This document shows, one piece after another, positions 8,781-17,363 of a stretch of 64,000 bases of DNA; positions within the stretch are counted from its first letter, which is position 1; each line of letters starts with the position of its first letter. The translations under genes were made by a program, and so were the position numbers. A model generated the notes under the pieces. It was given only the letters and a program-made list of their open reading frames with translations, was not told the DNA's origin and did not search any database. Origin of the DNA: an uncultured Caryophanales bacterium (GTDB taxonomy: Bacteria > Bacillota_I > Bacilli_A > RFN20 > CAG-826); the NCBI GenBank assembly GCA_946409515.1, contig CAMJWS010000001.1, positions 251,557-315,556 on the forward strand, read 5' to 3'.

Positions 8781-9404
8781 TTATTTATTGCTGATGACTT
8801 TTTTATGGTATGACTTTTTACCACAGTGTGGGCATGTCATATATCTACTTCTACCCATATGAGGCGCCATCATGACAGCTTTATATGTTGGAACATATCT
8901 ATAGCCACATTCTTTACATTCATAGTAGCCAGCTTTTTGTTCAATTCTTAAAGCGAAGAAACAGCCACCAAAGAAGATGATAGCCGCTACTACTAGCATA
9001 ATAATCATGGCCCATAATGGTAAGTTAGCGTACTTATATGTAAATATTGAAGTAAACACTAATGCTAAGAAGATGAATGTGGCGGTTACACCAATCACGA
9101 TTTCAGCGTGAAGAAGTCTTTTATCTGATTCTTCTTTTTCTTTTGTAATTTGAAGTAAGTTTAATTCTGCTTGTCTATTATAGTTTTTCATTTCTAATTC
9201 CTCCCCGGTTAACAATTCGTTAACACTAATTCCAAGCGCTTCGCAAAGTTCTAACATGATAGATGAGTCTGGCATAGAACGGCCACATTCCCACTTAGAT
9301 ATCGCTCGATCAGTAACATGTAGAAGTTCTGCTAGTTGAAGCTGTGTGAGCTTCTTTTCTTTTCTTTTTTCTGCAATGAACGAACCGATTTTTAGTAAAT
9401 CCAT
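8781..9404 (-). CDS. XRE-family regulator with two membrane helices and zinc ribbon
   Basis: A 207-residue protein. Residues 1-65 form a classic Cro/CI helix-turn-helix (TQLQLAELLHVTDRAISKWE). Two membrane helices follow (about 100-125 and 130-152), then a C-terminal zinc-ribbon-like domain with paired Cys motifs CKECGY and CPHCGK. This layout is common in Bacillota and suggests a membrane-bound sensor-repressor. GAAGGAGG gives a strong ribosome-binding site. Its promoter region holds an 8-bp inverted repeat (TTAGTTGA at 9464 and TCAACTAA at 9493) that could be its own operator. Confidence 0.85.
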   Translation of the reverse strand: MDLLKIGSFIAEKRKEKKLTQLQLAELLHVTDRAISKWECGRSMPDSSIMLELCEALGISVNELLTGEELEMKNYNRQAELNLLQITKEKEESDKRLLHAEIVIGVTATFIFLALVFTSIFTYKYANLPLWAMIIMLVVAAIIFFGGCFFALRIEQKAGYYECKECGYRYVPTYKAVMMAPHMGRSRYMTCPHCGKKSYHKKVISNK

Positions 9405-9611
9405 ATCACTTGCCTCCTTCGCTTAAAACTTTAAATTAGAAAGAATAAATATTATACATACCATTAGTTGAGTTATGGAAAACTGAGGAAAATCAACTAA
9501 CCGTAGACCTCTTTTTATTATACATTATGAAAACAATTAACTATTTTTTGACTTTTTGTGTGGGCGCGTGTTGTAATTAAAATATAAAGTTTTATAAAAG
9601 GGAGAGTTTTT

Positions 9612-9911
9612 ATGAACATTACAAAGCAACAATCTGGCTTAGAACTTTTCGTTGCAGTTGAAGGCAGTATCGATAGTACATCCGCGCCAGAACTAAATGA
9701 CCAGATATGTGATTCACTTACTAGTATCAATTCTTTAGTTTTTGATTTTAGTAAAGTTAACTATATTTCATCCGCTGGTTTACGTGTCCTCTTATCAGCG
9801 CGTAAAGCTTTAGGGGATAAAGGAGGAGTCATCATCCGTCATCCAAATAGCAATGTCTTAGACGTCTTTACTATGTCAGGCTTCGATAACATTCTTAAAA
9901 TTGAACAATAA
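9612..9911 (+). CDS. STAS-domain anti-sigma factor antagonist
   Basis: A 99-residue single STAS domain of the SpoIIAA/RsbV type. The phosphorylatable Ser region is visible as YISSAGLRVLL (about residues 55-65), and EGSIDSTSAPEL matches the N-terminal strand. Such proteins bind an anti-sigma kinase to free a sigma factor. No partner kinase or sigma gene is next to it, so the target is unknown. GGGAGAG is 5 nt upstream of the ATG, and a bidirectional terminator follows. Confidence 0.88.
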   Translation: MNITKQQSGLELFVAVEGSIDSTSAPELNDQICDSLTSINSLVFDFSKVNYISSAGLRVLLSARKALGDKGGVIIRHPNSNVLDVFTMSGFDNILKIEQ

Positions 9912-9931
9912 ATAATAAAACAAGTAAAAGA

Positions 9932-9955
9932 AAAGTCGCCCCTTAGGACGACTTT
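9932..9955. terminator. Bidirectional terminator between the STAS gene and rpsR
   Basis: AAAGTCG (9932) and CGACTTT (9949) form a 7-bp stem followed by a T run on the plus strand and by TTTTCTTTT on the minus strand, serving both convergent genes. Confidence 0.85.
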
Positions 9956-9980
9956 TTTTCTTACTTTTTTGAGACCGTAA

Positions 9981-10208
9981 TTAGTCAGCAACGTATGGGA
10001 GAAGAGCCATGAATCTAGCGTTTTTGATAGCTTTGGCTAATTCTCTTTGGTGCTTGGCGCATGTGCCTGTAGCTCTTCTGGTGGAAATCTTACCGTTTGG
10101 GGTAATCATTGTCTTTAAGAGTTCAACGTCTTTGTAGTCAATGAATTTAGATTTGTTCTTGCAGAAGATACATACTTTTTTATGTGGTCTAACTTTTCTA
10201 AATGCCAT
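9981..10208 (-). CDS. rpsR: 30S ribosomal protein S18
   Basis: A 75-residue S18. The zinc-like CIFCKNK motif near the N terminus and the [19 protein letters not shown] core are characteristic. Last gene of the rpsF-ssb-rpsR operon, 19 bp after ssb. It pairs with S6 on 16S rRNA. Confidence 0.96.
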   Translation of the reverse strand: MAFRKVRPHKKVCIFCKNKSKFIDYKDVELLKTMITPNGKISTRRATGTCAKHQRELAKAIKNARFMALLPYVAD

Positions 10209-10227
10209 AATTTTCCCTTTCTTTTAA

Positions 10228-10650
10228 TTAAAATGGAAGATCGTCATCTGGCAAGTCATTTAAGTCAAGATTATTGCCGCTGGATTGAGCTGGAACATCA
10301 TCAAATTTTGGTTCTTCCGCTGGTGCGTCTTTCTTAGGATCTAAGAATGTCACACTATCAACGATGACTTCAATTGATTTACCTTTTGTTCCGTCTTTGC
10401 GTTCAAAGTTTCTTTGATTGAGACTGCCGTCAACTGCGATCCTACTACCTTTTCTGGTGTTCTTGACTAAACTATCAGCTTGGTCTCTGAAGACACGACA
10501 ATCAATGAAGATTGTACCCCTTGTGCCATCAGATTCTCTCATGCGGTTATCCACAGCAAGAGTGAATGTAGCGAAGCTAACATCAGAATTGGTTTTTCTT
10601 AATTCTGGGTCCTTAACTAAGCGACCCATTAAGAGTACACGATTAACCAT
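10228..10650 (-). CDS. ssb: Single-stranded DNA-binding protein
   Basis: A 140-residue SSB. It has an OB fold (residues 1-105, starting MVNRVLLMGRLVKDPELR), a short acidic linker and the conserved acidic tip DDDLPF that docks repair and replication partners. The ATG at 10650 follows AAGGAGG; a longer in-frame extension overlapping rpsF is not needed. Conserved position between the genes for the S6 and S18 ribosomal partners. Confidence 0.96.
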   Translation of the reverse strand: MVNRVLLMGRLVKDPELRKTNSDVSFATFTLAVDNRMRESDGTRGTIFIDCRVFRDQADSLVKNTRKGSRIAVDGSLNQRNFERKDGTKGKSIEVIVDSVTFLDPKKDAPAEEPKFDDVPAQSSGNNLDLNDLPDDDLPF

Positions 10651-10663
10651 GTAATTGTCCTCC

Positions 10664-10954
10664 TTATTGTTGATCAACTGTAACTAGATGACGTAACACG
10701 GCTGGATTGATTTTGACTTTACGATTGAATTGATAAAGTGCAGCCTCATCAGCTTCCACTTTGAGGATGACATAGAAACCTTTGGTTTGATCCTTGATTT
10801 CGTACGCTAATTCGCGTAAACCCATCTTGGTATCTGTGTTGTTAACCTTGGCGCCGTTCTTTTCGAGGAGCTTTTGGATATTGCCCATTTCAGCTTCACG
10901 AGCGGCTTCATCTAAGTCGGCCTTCAAAATGTACATAATTTCATAATTGCGCAT
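10664..10954 (-). CDS. rpsF: 30S ribosomal protein S6
   Basis: A 96-residue S6, opening MRNYEIMYILKADLDE and carrying the usual YEIKDQTKGFYV strand. First gene of the rpsF-ssb-rpsR operon. The ribosome-binding site is AGAGGGAGG. The leader contains two hairpins that may be a site for S6:S18 autoregulation. Confidence 0.96.
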   Translation of the reverse strand: MRNYEIMYILKADLDEAAREAEMGNIQKLLEKNGAKVNNTDTKMGLRELAYEIKDQTKGFYVILKVEADEAALYQFNRKVKINPAVLRHLVTVDQQ

Positions 10955-10980
10955 TTTATATACCTCCCTCTGGTCTAATG

Positions 10981-11061
10981 GCTACCATATTTACATTGGT
11001 AGCAGAGAATATTGCTACATTGTAGCGTGTCAATTATACTAGCCAATAATCAATTTGTAAA
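10981..11061 (-). promoter_or_regulatory. Promoter and structured leader of rpsF-ssb-rpsR
   Basis: On the minus strand TTTACA (11061-11056) and TATAAT (11038-11033) are 17 bp apart, a strong sigma-A promoter. The leader that follows has two hairpins with related arms, GCTAC-AAT-GTAGC (11026-11014) and GCTACC...GGTAGC (11003-10981). The first arm of one can pair with the second arm of the other, so they could be alternative structures. S6:S18 complexes bind leaders of this operon in many bacteria; whether this leader has the required motif is not proven here. Confidence 0.65.
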
Positions 11062-11129
11062 GCGCGTATACGTATAAGTGAGACGAAGGGACTTGAGGCA
11101 AGAAAAGTTAGACCTTGGTTCGAACCATC

Positions 11130-11167
11130 AAAAAAGCCCCCTCAATAATTAAATAGGGGCGTTTTTT
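11130..11167 (-). terminator. Terminator of lysS
   Basis: CGCCCC/GGGGGC-type stem with A-rich 5' side and a T run on the minus strand, beginning about 40 bp after the lysS stop. Confidence 0.85.
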
Positions 11168-11206
11168 GTATTTTGTCCAAAATTTCTAATATTTTGTGAA
11201 AATTTG

Positions 11207-12691
11207 TTATCTATCTCTCATGGTTGGGAAGAGAATGACTTCACGGATTTGTGCTTGGTTAGTTAATAACATGACTAATCTATCAATACCCATGCCCACG
11301 CCACCTGTTGGAGGCATACCATATTCTAAGGCTTCAACGAAGTCCTTATCCATTTCACTAGCTTCTTCGTCACCTAACTTCTTGGCTTCTAATTGGGCAA
11401 GGAATCTTTCTTCTTGATCTAATGGGTCGTTAAGTTCGGTATAAGCATTAGCGAGTTCTTTACCATTAACGAATAATTCAAATCTTTGAACGAATCTTGG
11501 ATCTTTTTCTTTCTTAGTTAATGGAGAAACTTCGATTGGATATTCATAAACAAAGGTAGGTTGAATTAAATCATCTTGGCAGAACTCTTCAAAGAATTCG
11601 TTCATAACGTAACCAACAGTGTTTTTGAACTTGTCTAAATGTAAGTCACGTTCATCCGCTAATTTCTTAGCTTCTTCATAGGTTTTGACTTCTTTGAAAT
11701 CGATACCACATTTTTCTTTAATTAAATCATTCATGGAAATCCATTTGAATGGGTCTTTGAAATTAATTTCACGGTCACCATATTTGACGATTGCAGAACC
11801 TGTCACTTCTTTAGCGGCATTTCTAATCATCTTTTCAGTTAAAGCACCAATACCTCTTAAATCAGAATAGGCTTGATAGATTTCAATTGTGGTGAATTCT
11901 GGGTTATGGGAAGCATCCATACCTTCATTACGGAATAATCTACCAATTTCATACACTCTTTCCATACCACCAACGAGTAAACGTTTGAGGTTAAGTTCAG
12001 TAGCGATTCTTAAATAGAAATCTTTATCTAATGTGTTGTGATGTGTAATGAATGGACGAGCGGAAGCACCGCCTAAGATTGGGGAAAGAATTGATGTTTC
12101 AACTTCAGTGAAACCTTGACCGTCAAGGAAGTGTTGGATACTACGGATGATTTGAGGTCTCATGAAAGCAACCTTTCTTGCTTCTTCGTTCATGATTAAG
12201 TCTAAGTATCTTCTTCTAGAACGTTCTTCAACGTCAGTTAAGCCATGGAACTTTTCTGGTAATGGATGTAAGCACTTTGTTAAGTGAATAAACTTTTGTG
12301 CTTTGATTGTTAATTCACCAGTTCTTGTTAAGTTCATGATGCCTTTGATGCCAACGATATCACCGATATCGGCCATCTTGAAAAGTTCGTAGTTCTTTTT
12401 GCCTAAACCGTCGAGTGATAAATAAACTTGGATATTACCAGTTTTATCTTGGATATTCATAAAGGAGGCTTTACCCATTTTACGAATAGCTTTGATACGG
12501 CCTGCAACAGAAACTTTTAAAGCCATTTTAGCAAGGGCTTTTTCGCTCTTCTTATTACATAAGGCACGAATCTCCTTAATCGAATGGGAAACTTTATAAG
12601 CTTGACCAAATGGATCGATACCTAATTCTTGGTATTTTTTAATCTTTTCTAAACGGATTAGTTCTTGGTCATTTAATTCATTAATGTTCAT
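11207..12691 (-). CDS. lysS: Lysyl-tRNA synthetase, class II
   Basis: A 494-residue class II enzyme: N-terminal OB-fold anticodon-binding domain (about 50-160) and a catalytic core with motif 2 (RNEGMDASHNPEFTTIE) and motif 3 (GVGMGIDRLVML). It charges tRNA-Lys. A TTG seven codons upstream is in frame, but MNINELN is the usual LysS opening and AAAGGAA precedes it. It stands alone between its terminator and dusB. Confidence 0.95.
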   Translation of the reverse strand: MNINELNDQELIRLEKIKKYQELGIDPFGQAYKVSHSIKEIRALCNKKSEKALAKMALKVSVAGRIKAIRKMGKASFMNIQDKTGNIQVYLSLDGLGKKNYELFKMADIGDIVGIKGIMNLTRTGELTIKAQKFIHLTKCLHPLPEKFHGLTDVEERSRRRYLDLIMNEEARKVAFMRPQIIRSIQHFLDGQGFTEVETSILSPILGGASARPFITHHNTLDKDFYLRIATELNLKRLLVGGMERVYEIGRLFRNEGMDASHNPEFTTIEIYQAYSDLRGIGALTEKMIRNAAKEVTGSAIVKYGDREINFKDPFKWISMNDLIKEKCGIDFKEVKTYEEAKKLADERDLHLDKFKNTVGYVMNEFFEEFCQDDLIQPTFVYEYPIEVSPLTKKEKDPRFVQRFELFVNGKELANAYTELNDPLDQEERFLAQLEAKKLGDEEASEMDKDFVEALEYGMPPTGGVGMGIDRLVMLLTNQAQIREVILFPTMRDR

Positions 12692-12765
12692 ATTTTCAAC
12701 TTTTCCTTTCAAATATCCACGCTCAAATACTATATACGAGTTTTTTGTCTAATGAAAGACAAACA

Positions 12766-13743
12766 TTAAAATTTAATATTTTCCTTCTTGAATTCATCAA
12801 GAATCCTCACTAAAGATTGATAGTCCGTTAATGAGGTTGCAAGTATTGTTCTAAGTGTTCTTGAATTAGCAAATCCAGAGAAGAATTTAGGGGCGATACC
12901 ACGATATATTCTCATCGCTGTTAATTCACCTTTTTCTTCACACATTGATTTAGCAAGTTCTAAACAATAATTGCATTGTTCTTCAAATGATGGATTTGGT
13001 AATCTTTCACCTGTTTCAAAATAGGTTTTAATTTGTTTGATGAGGAACGGATTTCCCATACCACCACGAGCCACCATTACAGCATCCGCTCCTGTTATTT
13101 CTAAAGCGTTAATTGCGTCATCCAAAGTATAGATATTACCTGAGACAATAAGCGGCACTTTCATCTTGCTTCTTAAGTCTTTTAATAAGTCAAAATGTGG
13201 TTCTCCCATATAGAGTTCTTTTCTTGTTCTAGCGTGAATAGCAATGGCATCAACACCACTATTTTCAAGCTCTTTTATGACGTCTAAGAAGTTAACCTCA
13301 TTATAGCCTAATCTAATCTTCGCGGTAACTGGTTTATCAGTAACACTCTTAATAGCCTTAATGATCTCACCACATAAGGTAGGATTTAGCATTAAAGCAG
13401 AGCCTGCTCCAGTCTTGGTAACCTTAGGAACAGGACAACCCATATTTACATCAAAGAAATCGATACACGGGTTCAATGTAAGCGATACGGCTGCGGCTTT
13501 TGCGATGTTTTCAGGCTTAGCGCCGAATAATTGGACACCAGTTAATGTTTCATCTTTTTCATAGGTCACATAAGACTCTGTTTCTTTGTTTTGATAGATA
13601 AGTCCCATATCAGAAACCATCTCAGAAACACAGACATCCACACCAAAAGTATTGAGGTATTTTCGATAACCTGCACTTGTGATTCCCGCCATAGGGGCAA
13701 GAACGACTTTTCCTTCGATGTTAAATTGACCTAATTTCCACAT
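12766..13743 (-). CDS. dusB: tRNA-dihydrouridine synthase
   Basis: A 325-residue flavin TIM barrel. It starts GKVVLAPMAGITS and has the catalytic Cys in VNMGCPVPKVTKTGAGSALM, plus HARTR and the GNIY and ARGGMGNP phosphate-binding motifs. It reduces specific uridines in tRNA. Located between ftsH and lysS, the Bacillus-like position for DusB. No good Shine-Dalgarno is seen; the region just upstream is occupied by a GGAAGG/CCTTCC hairpin. Confidence 0.93.
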   Translation of the reverse strand: MWKLGQFNIEGKVVLAPMAGITSAGYRKYLNTFGVDVCVSEMVSDMGLIYQNKETESYVTYEKDETLTGVQLFGAKPENIAKAAAVSLTLNPCIDFFDVNMGCPVPKVTKTGAGSALMLNPTLCGEIIKAIKSVTDKPVTAKIRLGYNEVNFLDVIKELENSGVDAIAIHARTRKELYMGEPHFDLLKDLRSKMKVPLIVSGNIYTLDDAINALEITGADAVMVARGGMGNPFLIKQIKTYFETGERLPNPSFEEQCNYCLELAKSMCEEKGELTAMRIYRGIAPKFFSGFANSRTLRTILATSLTDYQSLVRILDEFKKENIKF

Positions 13744-13777
13744 AGTAAAAGGAAGGTTTTGCCCTTCCTAAAGTTAA

Positions 13778-15823
13778 TTATTTATCTTCGCCTTCAGCAG
13801 TTTCGGTTTTAACTTCTTCCACTGGGGCTGGAGCAGCTTCAGCTGGCTTTTCATCTCTTAAAAGATGGCGATGTTCCATCAAGTAATCAATTTCTTCACC
13901 AGTGATTTGTTCGTGTTCCATAAGTGTCTTAGCAAGTAAGATCACATCATCCTTATTTTCCTTGATAACACGGACTGCTTCATCATGTGCTTCTTCAACA
14001 ATCTTTCTGATTTCAGCATCGATTTTTGTCGCTGTATCAACAGAGAAGTTCTTTTGTGTTGAAGTATAGTCTCTTCCTAAGAAGACACTACCAGTATTTC
14101 TTTCATATTGAATTGGTCCTAATGAGGACATACCCCATTCAGTAACCATTGCTCTAGCAATGGCGGTTGCCACTTCAATATCGCTAGAAGCACCATTAGA
14201 GATGTCGTCCATGAAAACTTCTTCACTAGCGCGTCCACCCATGAGACCCACGATACGGGCAATGAGTTCTTTCTTACTATTAGTGAAGCGATCGTCTTCA
14301 GGTGTCATACGGACGTGACCGCCTGTATTACCACGTGGGATGATAGTAATTTTTTGGACTTTATCAGAATGAGGATATCTTAAACCGATAATAGCGTGAC
14401 CACTTTCGTGGTAAGCAATCATTTCTTTCTCTTTGACTGTTAAAGACTTAGAAGATTTAGCAGGACCAGCGACTCTACGATCGATAGCTTCATCGATATC
14501 ATCGATGGTAATCTTTTCTCTATTAGCACGAATCGCTAAGATAGCGGCTTCGTTCATGATATTTTCAATATCAGCACCAGAGAAGCCAACAGTTCTCTTT
14601 GAAAGGTTTTCAAAGCTCACTGATTCATCAATTTGTTTATTACGAGCGTGGACTTTGAAGATAGCTTCTCTGCCTTTTCTGTCAGGTAAGGAAACTGTAA
14701 TCTTTCTATCAAAACGACCTGCTCTTAAAAGAGCTGGATCGAGAACGTCGTCTCTATTTGTCGCAGCGATAACGATAATACCAGAGTTATCATTAAAGCC
14801 ATCCATTTCAACGAGTAATTGGTTAAGTGTTTGTTCACGTTCATCGTTACCACCACCTAAGCCAGCACCTCTTTGTCTACCAACAGCATCGATTTCATCG
14901 ATAAAGACTAAGCAAGGAGCATTTTCTTTAGCGATTCTGAACATGTCTCTAACACGTCCTGCACCGACACCAACGAACATTTCGACAAAGTCGGAACCAG
15001 AGATGGAGAAGAATGGAACTCCAGCTTCACCCGCAACGGCTTTGGCTAATAATGTTTTACCACATCCTGGAGGGCCCACTAAAAGGACACCTTTTGGTAA
15101 TTTAGCGCCATACTTTGTATATTTCTTTGGTTCTTTTAAGTAATACACTAATTCTTCCATTTCGGCTTTTTCTTCATCAGCACCGGCAACATCAGCAAAT
15201 TTGATTTTGCTTGTATTGACTCTTCTAGCACGAGAACGGTTGAAGTCCATCGCTTGTCTGTTTGAGGAATTGACAGAAGAGGACATTCTTGAGAACAAGA
15301 ACAATAAAAGCAATGTGGAACCCGCTAAGATGATAATTGTTGGGCCCCAACGATCAAACCATGAGACTTCATAAGGGTCTTTGACAGTGACGACAAACTT
15401 TGGTGTAACGCCTTGTTTGTATTCATTTTCCTTAGCAGCGTCAACAATCATTTGAGTAATTGATTTTTCAATTGCTTCTTTAGTGCCATCGCCATCAATA
15501 TCGACATACCATGTCAATTTGGTGTTATACATTTGTTCTGGGATACCAGTGGTAAATGCTGTTTTAACAGTTTTACCGTTAGAATCTGTTCCAGAATAAT
15601 GACCATTGATTGTAATCTTTGTTTCACCTTGGACTAATTGCACGTCTGTTATTTTGCCTTTGGCCAAATAATCGACAAACAAATCTGGTTGAAGCTGTTT
15701 AACTGTGCTCATATTAGAGAAAATGAAATAAGCGATTAAACCTAATATTGCAGCGACGAATAATATCGAAAAAATAAAGCTTCGAGAAATTCGACCTTGA
15801 GGTCTATTGTTTTCTTCATCCAT
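13778..15823 (-). CDS. ftsH: ATP-dependent zinc metalloprotease FtsH
   Basis: A 681-residue membrane AAA protease. Two membrane helices (about 15-36 and 160-182) flank an extracytoplasmic domain. The AAA module shows Walker A GPPGCGKT, Walker B FIDEID and the FVGVGA pore segment; the peptidase has the zinc motif HESGH. The tail is Ala/Glu/Pro-rich. It degrades membrane and regulatory proteins. GAGGAGG lies 8 nt before the ATG and a TATAAT promoter is upstream, so it can be expressed separately from tilS. Confidence 0.97.
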   Translation of the reverse strand: MDEENNRPQGRISRSFIFSILFVAAILGLIAYFIFSNMSTVKQLQPDLFVDYLAKGKITDVQLVQGETKITINGHYSGTDSNGKTVKTAFTTGIPEQMYNTKLTWYVDIDGDGTKEAIEKSITQMIVDAAKENEYKQGVTPKFVVTVKDPYEVSWFDRWGPTIIILAGSTLLLLFLFSRMSSSVNSSNRQAMDFNRSRARRVNTSKIKFADVAGADEEKAEMEELVYYLKEPKKYTKYGAKLPKGVLLVGPPGCGKTLLAKAVAGEAGVPFFSISGSDFVEMFVGVGAGRVRDMFRIAKENAPCLVFIDEIDAVGRQRGAGLGGGNDEREQTLNQLLVEMDGFNDNSGIIVIAATNRDDVLDPALLRAGRFDRKITVSLPDRKGREAIFKVHARNKQIDESVSFENLSKRTVGFSGADIENIMNEAAILAIRANREKITIDDIDEAIDRRVAGPAKSSKSLTVKEKEMIAYHESGHAIIGLRYPHSDKVQKITIIPRGNTGGHVRMTPEDDRFTNSKKELIARIVGLMGGRASEEVFMDDISNGASSDIEVATAIARAMVTEWGMSSLGPIQYERNTGSVFLGRDYTSTQKNFSVDTATKIDAEIRKIVEEAHDEAVRVIKENKDDVILLAKTLMEHEQITGEEIDYLMEHRHLLRDEKPAEAAPAPVEEVKTETAEGEDK

Positions 15824-15909
15824 ATTTTTTACCTCCTCAATATTTACGCGATTGATTTATTATAGGCATATTTCTTTTATTAATTAAAGAAAAATGCTCT
15901 TAATGGGAT

Positions 15910-17112
15910 TCACTTCACGTAAAAATTGCAGTTATCTTCTTTTTTAAAGTCTTTTTGATATCTTGGAACGTAGATGATAGTTCCATCTTTATTAACGATG
16001 ACTGGCCATCTTTTTCTTAAGGTGACTGGCACCTTCCAATCAATGAATAATCTTCTTAATTGTTTCTCGTATCCTTTGATGAGATAGACATCATTTGGTT
16101 TGGCGTTTCTAATGGTAATTGGATAGTCATCCTTGCTCACGTTGCGGTTGCTCGTATCGCCTGTAAAATCTAAATAAAAATATTCAGTATCAAGGGTAGA
16201 TGGTTTTTCAATTTTAAATGAGAAGTCTGTCTCAATTTTTTGATCCACGAATTGGAAAGAACCATAGCTTTTCACTAAAGTCAAATCATCAACATTAACA
16301 GAGATATTAGCCTTATCAGAAAGGAAGATTTTTCTAATTTCTAAGCCTTGATTTCTGCTCATTGTAAAGTTAGGTTTTAGTTCTCTTCCAAGCTTCACAA
16401 TAGCGTATAAGAACTCTTCATCGGTTAACCTATTATATTCTTCGCACTTGTTGCTATTAATCTTCGAAATCTTTTCATTAATCAGGGCAAGTTTAAGATT
16501 CTCATCATCAATTTCTTTTAAGATTTTAACGCGATCTGATTTGCTCATTCTTTCAACAATTTTATGTCTAATTTGGTTGCGTAAAAAAACGTCTTCTAAA
16601 TTAGTTTTGTCGATGGAGTATTCCACTTTATTTAAGTTACAAAACATCAATAAATCTTGTTTAGAATAACTAAGTAAAGGACGAATGATTTTTACGTCAA
16701 AAATGATAGGATTTTCCTTAATTCCAAAAAATTGAACCAAGTTTTGCCGCCTTTTTTGCATTAAGTACGTTTCAATGAGGTCATCTTGGTTATGGGCAAC
16801 TAGGACGGCATCAAAGCCATGTTGATTCACTAAATCTTTAAAGAATGAGTAGCGGATGACTCTGCACTTTTCCTCTAAGTTATTCTTACCTAAATATTCA
16901 TCAACATCTTTAACAAATAATTGGACACCAGTTTTAGCGCAGTACTCTTCTAACTGTTGCTGTTCTAAATTGCTTTCTTCACGGAGATGATAGTTAACAT
17001 GAGCGACCGCAAATTTATAACCTTCTTCTTTAAGCATGTAGAAAAGGGCCATTGAGTCTGGACCATGAGAACACGCTAATAAATATTTTTGTTTTTTATT
17101 AAGATTAAGCAT
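15910..17112 (-). CDS. tilS: tRNA(Ile)-lysidine synthase
   Basis: A 400-residue N-type ATP pyrophosphatase with the PP-loop CSHGPDSMAL (canonical SGGxDS, slightly changed) followed by AHVNYHLR and the VLVAHNQDDLIET motif. It converts the wobble C of tRNA-Ile(CAU) to lysidine. It overlaps the S4-domain gene by 8 bp. The expected neighbour hpt is missing between it and ftsH. Confidence 0.9.
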   Translation of the reverse strand: MLNLNKKQKYLLACSHGPDSMALFYMLKEEGYKFAVAHVNYHLREESNLEQQQLEEYCAKTGVQLFVKDVDEYLGKNNLEEKCRVIRYSFFKDLVNQHGFDAVLVAHNQDDLIETYLMQKRRQNLVQFFGIKENPIIFDVKIIRPLLSYSKQDLLMFCNLNKVEYSIDKTNLEDVFLRNQIRHKIVERMSKSDRVKILKEIDDENLKLALINEKISKINSNKCEEYNRLTDEEFLYAIVKLGRELKPNFTMSRNQGLEIRKIFLSDKANISVNVDDLTLVKSYGSFQFVDQKIETDFSFKIEKPSTLDTEYFYLDFTGDTSNRNVSKDDYPITIRNAKPNDVYLIKGYEKQLRRLFIDWKVPVTLRKRWPVIVNKDGTIIYVPRYQKDFKKEDNCNFYVK

Positions 17113-17362
17113 CGCTATTTACCTTAGTTGTTAAGATCTCTTTATATGTTGGAAATTCCTTTTTAAATCTTTCAATGAAGTTAATTTCTACGATTAAAAC
17201 ACGATTACCTAAATGTAGTTCTAATCGGTCTCCTTCACGGACTTCGCTTGATGGTTTTGCAACACGATCGTTGATTAAAATTCGGCCACGTTCCGCAAGC
17301 TCTTTTGCAACCGTTCTTCTTTTAATTAAACCTGATAATTTTAGTACAACATCTAAACGCAT
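17105..17362 (-). CDS. rqcP: S4-domain ribosome quality-control protein RqcP (YabO-like)
   Basis: An 85-residue S4 RNA-binding domain (MRLDVVLKLSGLIKRR...LAERGRILINDRVAKPSSEV). The size and position between mfd and tilS match Bacillus RqcP/YabO, which helps add C-terminal alanine tails on stalled 50S subunits. It starts 1 bp after the mfd stop and overlaps tilS. DivIC, usually next, is absent. Confidence 0.88.
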   Translation of the reverse strand: MRLDVVLKLSGLIKRRTVAKELAERGRILINDRVAKPSSEVREGDRLELHLGNRVLIVEINFIERFKKEFPTYKEILTTKVNSDA

Positions 17363-17363
17363 A

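Noticed and set aside
14433-15143. 236-codon plus-strand reading frame inside ftsH
   Set aside because: Antisense shadow of the strongly conserved ftsH AAA module, without ribosome-binding site or recognisable protein.
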